This document shows, one piece after another, positions 6,014-11,561 of a stretch of DNA of 13,410 nt. A program made the position numbers and the translations under genes. Location: the NCBI GenBank assembly GCA_038234045.1, contig JBBSUX010000075.1:1-13410 (forward strand). The letters are read 5' to 3'. Under the pieces are notes generated by a model. It did no database searches, had not been told where the DNA came from, and worked only from the letters and a program-made list of their open reading frames with translations. Positions within the stretch are counted from its first letter, which is position 1; each line of letters begins with the position of its first letter. This stretch comes from JBBSUX01 sp038234045 (GTDB lineage Bacteria; Pseudomonadota; Gammaproteobacteria; Burkholderiales; Burkholderiaceae_C).

Positions 6014-7030
6014 GTGCCAATCCATCGGTCGGCTCCTTATGTCGGCCGATTTGCACCGTCACCCACCGGCGCCCTGCACGCTGGATCGCTTGTCGCGGCA
6101 CTCGCCAGCTGGCTGGACGCCCGAGCGCATGGCGGGCGCTGGCTGGTGCGGATCGAGGATACCGACATCCCCCGATGCGTGCCAGAGGCGGACGCCGAGA
6201 TCCTTGCCCAGCTGCGTGCGTTCGGACTTCATCCGGATGCGCCCCCCGTCTGGCAATCTCAGCGGGGGGACCTGTATCGCGCGGCGCTTGATCAGTTGCT
6301 GGCCGCTGGATGGGCCTACCCCTGCGCGTGCACTCGAAGTGACATCGTCCGATCGATGGAAGCCGCCGGGCTTGGCGCTCCGCGGCGGCATGAAGGCCTG
6401 ATCTATTGCGGCACCTGTCGCGCGGGCCTGGGTGGAAGAGCGGCACGCGCCTGGCGATTGCGAACGGATCTGCTTCAAAATTCATCATCAAATAAGCCTC
6501 TAGCGCTTGCAAATAAAGCGCCACCAGCTATTGCAGAAATAGCAAAAACCTCTCAGCCAACCTACTCGAGCATTCATTGGGTCGATCGTGCTGCCGGCTC
6601 GCAACATCAGGATGTGGAATGCGAGGTGGGCGACTTCGTCCTGCGTCGCGCCGACGGACTCTGGGCTTACCAGCTGGCAGTCGTGGTGGACGATGCCGAC
6701 CAGGGGATCACCGACGTCGTTCGCGGTGCCGACCTGATGGACAACACGGCGCGCCAGATCCTGCTGCAGTGCGCGCTGGGCTTCCCGACCCCCCAGTATC
6801 TTCACGTTCCGCTGGTGCGAAACGCAGCCGGCGAGAAGCTCTCCAAACAGAGCGGCGCCGAACCGCTCGACGTGCGCTCGCCGATTCAAGCTCTTTGGAG
6901 GGCCGGGCAATTTCTCGGGCTTGAGCCGAAAGACAGCGCAGTCGCAATGGGCAGCTCACCAGAGGCGCTGCTGGCGCACTGGATACTGCCTTGGCGGGCG
7001 CGGCTCGCCACCTACAATCCGCCCTCGTGA
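6014..7030 (+). CDS. gluQ: Glutamyl-Q tRNA(Asp) synthetase with a repeat-encoded insertion
   Basis: GluQ-RS activates glutamate without tRNA and attaches it to the cyclopentene-diol of queuosine at position 34 of tRNA-Asp. It resembles the catalytic half of GluRS without an anticodon-binding domain. With GTG 6014 as start the protein has 338 residues, against about 300 in E. coli. It shows the HIGH-like SPTGALHAGS (16-25), RIEDTD (46-51), zinc ligands C104, C106, Y131 and C135, the conserved ADGLWAYQLAVVVDD, and the KMSKS-like KLSKQ (275-279). Residues about 155-184, between AWRLRTDL and the conserved HWVDR segment, are extra. They are Ala/Ser/Lys-rich and encoded by hairpin repeat copy 2, and the frame is kept. 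The frame is open upstream into the previous gene, but GTG 6014 directly precedes the conserved YVGRFAPSPTG. The stop overlaps the trmB start by four bases. Confidence 0.95.
   Translation: MPIHRSAPYVGRFAPSPTGALHAGSLVAALASWLDARAHGGRWLVRIEDTDIPRCVPEADAEILAQLRAFGLHPDAPPVWQSQRGDLYRAALDQLLAAGWAYPCACTRSDIVRSMEAAGLGAPRRHEGLIYCGTCRAGLGGRAARAWRLRTDLLQNSSSNKPLALANKAPPAIAEIAKTSQPTYSSIHWVDRAAGSQHQDVECEVGDFVLRRADGLWAYQLAVVVDDADQGITDVVRGADLMDNTARQILLQCALGFPTPQYLHVPLVRNAAGEKLSKQSGAEPLDVRSPIQALWRAGQFLGLEPKDSAVAMGSSPEALLAHWILPWRARLATYNPPS
6486..6543 (-). repeat. Hairpin repeat copy 2, inside gluQ
   Basis: TAGCGCTT (6501-6508) and AAGCGCCA (6516-6523) form an 8-bp stem with one mismatch around a 7-base loop. 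On the minus strand the element runs ATAGCTGGTGGCGCTT, loop, AAGCGCTAGAGGCTTATTT, matching the other two copies over nearly 60 bases. The surrounding AT-rich tract 6474-6550 contrasts sharply with the GC-rich gluQ sequence on both sides. It is translated in frame. The insertion ends are approximate. Confidence 0.85.
6991..7018 (+). promoter_or_regulatory. Candidate promoter for trmB within the 3' end of gluQ
   Basis: TTGGCG (6991-6996), a 16-bp spacer and TACAAT (7013-7018) resemble a sigma-70 promoter. The -10 box ends eight bases before the trmB GTG, so a transcript from here would have a leader of about 0-2 bases. No Shine-Dalgarno sequence precedes trmB. The site lies in gluQ codons, so chance is possible. 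Confidence 0.4.
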
Positions 7031-7845
7031 CCGATCCAAACCCGCCCGCGCCCGCTGAACCTCGCAATAAGCCTGCCGTTTCAGTCATAGCAGCCGACAG
7101 CCAGGCCATTCAAACGCAATCCAGCGCCGCCCACGCGACGGGTCGTGCGCCACTGGCGGCCGACAGTCCGTACCGCAAAACAATCAAAAGCTATGTGCTG
7201 CGTGCGGGTCGTACCACCACCGGTCAGGCGCGTGCTGTAGAAGAACTCGGACCTCGGTTTCTTCTTGACTACCGCGCTGCGCCTTTAGACTTTGCCTCCA
7301 CTTTTGGGCGCGCCGCACCGACTGTGCTGGAAATCGGCTTCGGCATGGGTGAAGCCACGGCGCACATTGCGGCGCAGATGCCGGAAACCAATTTTCTCTG
7401 CTGCGAAGTGCACGAGCCAGGAGTCGGCGCCTTGCTCAAGCGCATCGGCGAGGAGGGCCTGGGAAATATCCGGATTCTTCGCCACGATGCGGTGGAGGTG
7501 CTGGATCACATGATCACGCCCGGTACTCTGGCCGGCGTGCATTTGTTTTTCCCCGATCCTTGGCACAAAAAGCGCCACCACAAGCGCCGCATCGTGCAGC
7601 CTGCCTTCGTGACCCGGATCGCCAGTCGCCTGCAGCAAGGTGGTTATCTGCATTGCGCGACTGACTGGCAACCCTATGCCGAGCAGATGCTCGAAGTGCT
7701 GGGCGCAGAGCACCTGCTGCGCAATAGGGCGCAGGACGCCGTTGGCTACGCGCAAAAACCTGGCTACCGGCCGCTTACCAAGTTCGAAAACCGCGGTCTT
7801 CGTTTGGGGCATGGGGTGGTTGATCTGGTGTTCCAGCGAATCTGA
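7027..7845 (+). CDS. trmB: tRNA (guanine(46)-N7)-methyltransferase
   Basis: TrmB uses S-adenosylmethionine to make m7G46 in the variable loop of many tRNAs. With GTG 7027 the protein has 272 residues. The first 45 or so are Pro/Ala/Ser-rich and probably disordered; the conserved part begins near YRKTIKSYVLRAGR. The SAM-binding loop is VLEIGFGMGEAT (100-111). The family signature FPDPWHKKRHHKRR spans 175-188, followed by HCATDWQPYAEQML and the C-terminal TKFENRGLRLGHGVVDLVF. The frame extends to TTG 6991, but GTG 7027 overlaps the gluQ stop as GTGA, a common coupling arrangement, and follows a TACAAT box. It is probably read both from the upstream operon and from its own promoter. The downstream gap 7846-8011 holds only a weak GCGGG/CCCGC hairpin (7914-7928). 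Confidence 0.96.
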   Translation: MTDPNPPAPAEPRNKPAVSVIAADSQAIQTQSSAAHATGRAPLAADSPYRKTIKSYVLRAGRTTTGQARAVEELGPRFLLDYRAAPLDFASTFGRAAPTVLEIGFGMGEATAHIAAQMPETNFLCCEVHEPGVGALLKRIGEEGLGNIRILRHDAVEVLDHMITPGTLAGVHLFFPDPWHKKRHHKRRIVQPAFVTRIASRLQQGGYLHCATDWQPYAEQMLEVLGAEHLLRNRAQDAVGYAQKPGYRPLTKFENRGLRLGHGVVDLVFQRI

Positions 7846-8011
7846 TCGTGACTGCGGCGCATAGGCTGCCTGCCCCCTGTAAAACAGAAAGGGAGCCTCT
7901 CGGAAGCTCTCTTGCGGGTCTTTCCCGCCCGTGCGATGATTTCGCGCCCTCCCCCACCACAGGCTTCCGTTTGAATCCTCAGCGCATGTCGCTGCACCGC
8001 TTTGGCGGCCC

Positions 8012-9055
8012 ATGACCCATAGCGCCCAAGCCCCTCTGCTGCAATGCGTGATCGAGATGACCGGTCACCGTGACCATTCACGGCTGGAACTCTCGGTCGC
8101 TACTGCATTGCGCCATCTGGTCGATATCCGGCGAGTACGCAAGCTTGAGTTCTTTGCGAGGAAACATGCGCTTCACGTGCGCCCGCTTGTGCTGCTCGAA
8201 AACGGTGAGATCGTCGCTGATACGGCAGCGGTGCTGGATGAAGAATGTCGACCGCTTTCGGATTTTTCAGAGCTCCTTCGCTGTATGGAAAGCCGCTCCA
8301 ACTGCGAAAGTCGCTCTGAAGCGGATGGGTCCTGCACCCTGTGGTTGCCGGTAAGGCTGGACGAAAAGGTTGTGTCTTGCATCGAGATCACGCACTGCGA
8401 GCCCTTCGCCGATCAAACCCTTGAAGTGATCCAGGGGATCATGGATGTTTACCGCAACTACCACAGCCTGCTTGATTACAGCGAGCGCGACGCGCTGACC
8501 GGTCTCTTTAACCGCAAGACTTTTGACGAGCAGTTCGCCCGCGATGCGCATGGCAAAGCGATCTCGCTCTCGCGCCCGGGGGATGGCGATGCGAGCCGGA
8601 GCCAAGGTGCGCAATGGCTTGCGGTCGTCGACATCGATCATTTCAAGCGTGTCAATGACCGATTCGGCCATGTGTATGGCGACGAAGTACTGATCCTGGT
8701 AGCCAACCTGATGCGGAGTTCGTTCCGCAGCAACGATCGCATTTTCCGGTTCGGTGGTGAGGAGTTCGTGGTGCTGCTGCGATCCGTCACCCTTGACAGT
8801 GCGCAAGCCACCTTCGAGCGCTTTCGGCACAACGTCGAGGAGCACCTGTTTCCCCAGGTTGGCTGCGTGACCGTGAGCATTGGCTTTACCAGCACCAGCG
8901 GCGGCGCCCCGGTAGAGATCCTGGGCCGGGCGGATCAGGCGCTCTATCACGCCAAGGAAAACGGTCGCAACCGCGTCTGCCACTACGAGGAACTGCTCGG
9001 CAGCGGGGCATTACGCAGTGCCGACGTGGCCCACAACGACGCCGAGCTGTTCTGA
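8012..9055 (+). CDS. Diguanylate cyclase (GGDEF domain) with uncharacterised N-terminal sensor region
   Basis: GGDEF enzymes condense two GTP into the second messenger c-di-GMP. Residues 155-327 form the GGDEF domain: DALTGLFNRKTF (160-171), metal-binding VVDIDHFKRVND (205-216) and an intact signature GGEEF (248-252). An allosteric I-site RSND (239-242) lies five residues before it, so product inhibition is expected. The end, IGFTSTSGG and RADQALYHAKENGRNRV, is canonical. The N-terminal 150 residues contain no transmembrane segment or signal peptide. They look like a small cytosolic alpha/beta sensor (perhaps GAF-like: LWLPVRLDEKVVSCIEI), but I cannot name the fold. An extra Ser/Gly/Asp-rich loop (about 178-200) interrupts the start of the GGDEF domain. 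Before ATG 8012 only a weak GGCGG is present; M16 is an alternative start. No partner gene is adjacent. Confidence 0.93.
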   Translation: MTHSAQAPLLQCVIEMTGHRDHSRLELSVATALRHLVDIRRVRKLEFFARKHALHVRPLVLLENGEIVADTAAVLDEECRPLSDFSELLRCMESRSNCESRSEADGSCTLWLPVRLDEKVVSCIEITHCEPFADQTLEVIQGIMDVYRNYHSLLDYSERDALTGLFNRKTFDEQFARDAHGKAISLSRPGDGDASRSQGAQWLAVVDIDHFKRVNDRFGHVYGDEVLILVANLMRSSFRSNDRIFRFGGEEFVVLLRSVTLDSAQATFERFRHNVEEHLFPQVGCVTVSIGFTSTSGGAPVEILGRADQALYHAKENGRNRVCHYEELLGSGALRSADVAHNDAELF

Positions 9056-9187
9056 CGCCTGCTGGGAATCCTTGATGTTGGGCGCTGTCATGCAGCTGAC
9101 ATCCCTCATAACCGCAGCGGTCTAGAGTAGGAGCCCGGGAAAAGCGAGGGCAATTCGCCTAGTTTCACTTTCCGATCCGTTACTGTT

Positions 9188-9191
9188 GGAG
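9188..9191 (+). promoter_or_regulatory. Ribosome binding site of the aldolase-like gene
   Basis: GGAG seven bases before ATG 9199. The rest of the 143-bp gap 9056-9198 shows no clear promoter; TAGAGT (9123-9128) is a possible but weak -10. Confidence 0.65.
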
Positions 9192-9198
9192 TCCTGCC

Positions 9199-10011
9199 AT
9201 GAATGCCGCCTCTTCTGCCGCCATTGCGGCGTCCGTTTCCCCGGTTGCAGCGTCCGCGCCGTCCGATGTACGTAGTCAGGTTAGTCCGGAGGAATGGCAA
9301 CTGCGCGTCGATCTTGCAGCCTGCTACCGGCTGGTGGCAATGTACGGCTGGAGCGACCTGGTTTTTACCCACATCAGTGCGCGCGTGCCCGGGCCGGAGC
9401 ACCACTTTCTTATCAATCCCTATGGTTTGATGTTCGACGAGATCACAGCGTCCAACCTGATCAAGGTGGACGACCAGTGCGCCAAGGTGATCGATTCACC
9501 GCACCCGGTGAATCCCGCAGGCTTCGTGATCCACAGTGCTGTTCATGCCGCCCGCCATGATGTGCAGTGCGTACTCCACACCCATACCCGGGCTGGCATC
9601 GCGGTGAGCGCACAGAAAGCGGGCGTATTGCCGATCAGTCAGCAATCGACCTTCGTACTTGCGTCTCTGGCGTATCACGATTACGAAGGGGTGGCGTTTC
9701 GCGATGACGAAAAACCGCGGCTGCAGGCCGACCTCAACAAAGCGAACTTTTTGGTTCTCCGGAATCACGGGCTCCTGACCTGTGGCAAGTCAGTCGCCGA
9801 TGCGTTTCTCTCGATGTACACCTTCGAAAACGCTTGCCAGATTCAGATTGCCGCCCAGTCGGGTGGCGCAGAGCTCACCCAGGTGAACCCGAAAATCGTG
9901 GATGGAGTCGGTCAGGCGATGCGGGTCCAGACGGGTGGGCTGGGCGGATCGTTCGTGTGGCCCTCGCTGATCCGCCGCCTGGACCGGCTGGACGCCAGCT
10001 ACCGGCAGTAA
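9199..10011 (+). CDS. Class II aldolase/adducin family protein
   Basis: Zinc-dependent fold shared by fuculose- and ribulose-phosphate aldolases/epimerases and the adducin head domain. In this 270-residue protein the metal-binding histidines are visible: H127 and H129 in HTHTRAG, and H190 in LRNHGLL. The N-terminal nucleotide- or phosphate-loop region reads YGWSDLVFTHISARVPG (49-65) and INPYGLMFDEI (72-82). The segment VNPAGFVIHSAVHAAR (104-119) aligns with the place where FucA has its catalytic glutamate, and no glutamate is present. The protein is therefore closer to the adducin-like subgroup, whose reaction is largely unknown. The first 25 residues are Ala/Ser/Val-rich but lack the charged start of a signal peptide. 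There is no sugar kinase or isomerase nearby to suggest a substrate. The start is set by GGAG seven bases upstream. Confidence 0.9.
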   Translation: MNAASSAAIAASVSPVAASAPSDVRSQVSPEEWQLRVDLAACYRLVAMYGWSDLVFTHISARVPGPEHHFLINPYGLMFDEITASNLIKVDDQCAKVIDSPHPVNPAGFVIHSAVHAARHDVQCVLHTHTRAGIAVSAQKAGVLPISQQSTFVLASLAYHDYEGVAFRDDEKPRLQADLNKANFLVLRNHGLLTCGKSVADAFLSMYTFENACQIQIAAQSGGAELTQVNPKIVDGVGQAMRVQTGGLGGSFVWPSLIRRLDRLDASYRQ

Positions 10012-10082
10012 AAAATTTCCGCGAGTCGCAGATAGCTTATGAGGCTCTGATCGATCTATCGACCAGACTAAGCGCCCAGCGG

Positions 10083-10106
10083 GGGGCTCAAGCGCTTTGA
10101 AGCCCC
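10083..10106. terminator. Weak hairpin between convergent genes
   Basis: GGGGCT (10083-10088) and AGCCCC (10101-10106) pair around a 12-base loop in the 105-bp gap between the aldolase-like gene and the convergent small gene. No T tract follows on either strand, so termination is only suggested by position. Confidence 0.3.
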
Positions 10107-10116
10107 GGCACGCAAC

Positions 10117-10440
10117 TCAATGCGCGCTTCTACTTGCTCTCGTTGTCCGGGCCGAATCTGGCTTGGATTTGCTGCTGGCGCGAGTTGACTTCTTCGCCGT
10201 GGCGGTTCTCAACGTGGCCCCGGCAGTGGCTTTGGCCGCTTCAGCGCCGACCTTGGGTTCATAGCTTCCCACTGGTCGGTGACTCCCACGGTAATTGTCA
10301 TCCGACGTCCATGGACTGAGCGTCGAAAAACGTCTCGGAGCTTTTCGCTCTTCCGAGCCAGTAGCTCGCGATCCTGCAGCCGATGCCTGCGCACGCGCTG
10401 ACGAGTTCTGTTCCTGTTGGGTGGGGTGTTGTGCAGCCAT
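10117..10440 (-). CDS. Small basic, disordered hypothetical protein (107 residues)
   Basis: I do not recognise this protein. It is rich in Ala, Ser, Thr, Arg and Lys. The first 35 residues are Gln/Ser/Ala-rich, the middle (FSTLSPWTSDDNYRGSHRPVG, about 38-58) holds the only aromatic residues, and the last 45 resemble a histone-like basic tail (TAKKSTRASSKSKPDSAR). No signal peptide, membrane segment or cysteine is present, and intrinsic disorder is likely. The case for a real gene is AAGGAG eight bases before ATG 10440 and a frame that stays open in a region with no competing gene. The basic tail would suit nucleic-acid or polyanion binding, which is a guess from composition. It is convergent with the aldolase-like gene and divergent from the solute-binding-fold gene. 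Confidence 0.6.
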   Translation of the reverse strand: MAAQHPTQQEQNSSARAQASAAGSRATGSEERKAPRRFSTLSPWTSDDNYRGSHRPVGSYEPKVGAEAAKATAGATLRTATAKKSTRASSKSKPDSARTTRASRSAH

Positions 10441-10448
10441 GGCGCGCT

Positions 10449-10454
10449 CTCCTT
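10449..10454 (-). promoter_or_regulatory. Ribosome binding site of the small basic protein
   Basis: AAGGAG on the minus strand, eight bases before ATG 10440. It is the strongest evidence that this short frame is translated. Confidence 0.65.
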
Positions 10455-10730
10455 AAATCCATAAACAAGGCGGTTTTCCCGGCGGCGCCCGGGAGGCGGC
10501 GAACCTGAGTCGCATAGGTATTGCAGGCGGACGTGACCTGTCGCAGGGTCGGCTTATCAATGCTGCCCGCGTAGGACCGCGCTGACGTGCCAGAGCGAGC
10601 CGCGCAAAAGTCGTTGAACCGACAATCAAATTCCTGGCCGGTCGCCCAATCGCGGGAATTGAACAGTTTTTAGCGAAAGACCTGACCTCCGGCCTGCACG
10701 CATCACCGATCGCGTGTCGATTCATTCACC

Positions 10731-10736
10731 TACATT
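10731..10736 (+). promoter_or_regulatory. Candidate -10 box TACATT before the solute-binding-fold gene
   Basis: TACATT ends nine bases before ATG 10746, and no Shine-Dalgarno sequence lies between, so a leader of only two or three bases is implied. No good -35 hexamer is visible. It matches the arrangement at dnaE, trhO and trmB. Confidence 0.35.
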
Positions 10737-10745
10737 TAACCCACC

Positions 10746-11501
10746 ATGACCCTCAGTTCACCTGCTGCTCTCCGGGCTGCTCTCGCAACCTCCAACGGCA
10801 ACTTGCGCGCCTGCATCAATGTCGGCAACCCGGTCCTCGCTGCGCGGAGCACCGATGGCACCGACCCGACCGGTGTTTCGGTCGACATGGCGTCAGCGCT
10901 CGCCGAGTACCTTCAGGTGCCGCTGCAACTGCAAGTGGTGGAGAACGCCGCAGCATCCGTTCAGGCGGTACGCGAAGGCGCGGCCGATGTCGGATTTTTC
11001 GCTGTTGATCCGGCACGTGCCGTCGGCATCGGTTTCACCCTGCCTTATGTGTTGATCGAGGGCAGCTATCTGGTTCGCGCTTCCTCGGCACTGGCTTCTG
11101 CCGTAGATGTGGATGCCCCGCAAAATCGGGTGGCTGTCGGGCGTGGCAGCGCCTACGATCTTTTTTTGAGTCGCGCATTGAAAGTCGCACAGATGCTGCG
11201 CGTCGAAGGCGCTGCCGGAGTTATGCAGTCGCTCCACGCCGGCGAGGTGGAGGTCGCAGCAGGTATCCGCTCGGTGCTTGAAGCCGAAGCTGTGCGCGAT
11301 GCAAACCTGCGCATGTTGCCGAAGCCTTTCATGGTGATCCGCCAGGCGATGGGACTTTCCACGACGCGCGGGCAGGAAGCAGCAAACGCACTCAACGCCT
11401 TCGTGCGGGAACAGCTTGCTTCAGGGTTTGTTCAGGCAACGCTGCAGCGCCACCAGATCACCGGCGGTTCTGCCGCGCCGCTGGACCCCATCGATGCCTG
11501 A
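10746..11501 (+). CDS. Substrate-binding protein fold (family 3), no signal peptide
   Basis: The 251 residues follow the bacterial extracellular solute-binding family 3 pattern typical of polar amino acid ABC transporters. NLRACINVGNPV (19-30) is the first strand, PTGVSVDMASALAEYL (41-56) the ligand-binding lobe motif, and AADVGFFAVDPARAVGIGFTLPYV (79-102) the central hinge region. AVGRGSAYDLFLSR (130-143) and a C-terminal FVREQLASGFVQ complete the fold. Unlike a periplasmic binding protein it begins MTLSSPAALRAALATSNG, with no charged-plus-hydrophobic signal and no lipobox. No permease or ATPase is adjacent. It may be a cytosolic ligand sensor, a chemosensory partner, or a protein with a misplaced start, although no in-frame signal-like sequence is apparent upstream. 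Similar signal-less relatives occur in Burkholderiales as far as I recall. It is convergent with the dehydratase. Confidence 0.82.
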   Translation: MTLSSPAALRAALATSNGNLRACINVGNPVLAARSTDGTDPTGVSVDMASALAEYLQVPLQLQVVENAAASVQAVREGAADVGFFAVDPARAVGIGFTLPYVLIEGSYLVRASSALASAVDVDAPQNRVAVGRGSAYDLFLSRALKVAQMLRVEGAAGVMQSLHAGEVEVAAGIRSVLEAEAVRDANLRMLPKPFMVIRQAMGLSTTRGQEAANALNAFVREQLASGFVQATLQRHQITGGSAAPLDPIDA

Positions 11502-11527
11502 TCGGTTCCGGGCCAACGACTGATTTC

Positions 11528-11555
11528 GGGAAGAAGCCGGAGCCAAGCGCTTCCC
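11528..11555. terminator. Imperfect inverted repeat between convergent genes
   Basis: GGGAAG (11528-11533) and CTTCCC (11550-11555) flank 16 bases in the 60-bp gap between the solute-binding-fold gene and the dehydratase. An alternative bulged pairing is possible. There is no T tract, so a bidirectional terminator is only a weak suggestion. Confidence 0.25.
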
Positions 11556-11561
11556 TTCAAG

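Larger units (their letters stand above)
10441..10745. other. 305-bp divergent intergenic region, no convincing gene
   Basis: This lies between the small basic protein (-) and the solute-binding-fold protein (+). It contains a ribosome binding site at one end and a TACATT box at the other. A 90-codon minus-strand frame (10453-10725) is Arg-rich, resembles no family and has no well-placed ribosome binding site, so I do not call it. I see no riboswitch, repeat or strong promoter. Confidence 0.5.

Noticed and set aside
6474..6550. Possibility that gluQ is a broken gene because of the repeat
   Set aside because: The frame continues without stop or shift, and all catalytic and zinc motifs before and after the insert are intact.
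7914..7928. GCGGG/CCCGC hairpin after trmB as a terminator
   Set aside because: Only a 5-bp stem, located 69 bases past the stop, with no T tract after it.
10453..10725. 90-codon minus-strand frame upstream of the small basic protein; its TAA overlaps the next ribosome binding site
   Set aside because: The product is Arg-rich with scattered Cys and Pro, typical of non-coding GC-rich DNA. Its AGGTGA motif is only a couple of bases from the ATG, too close for a ribosome binding site.
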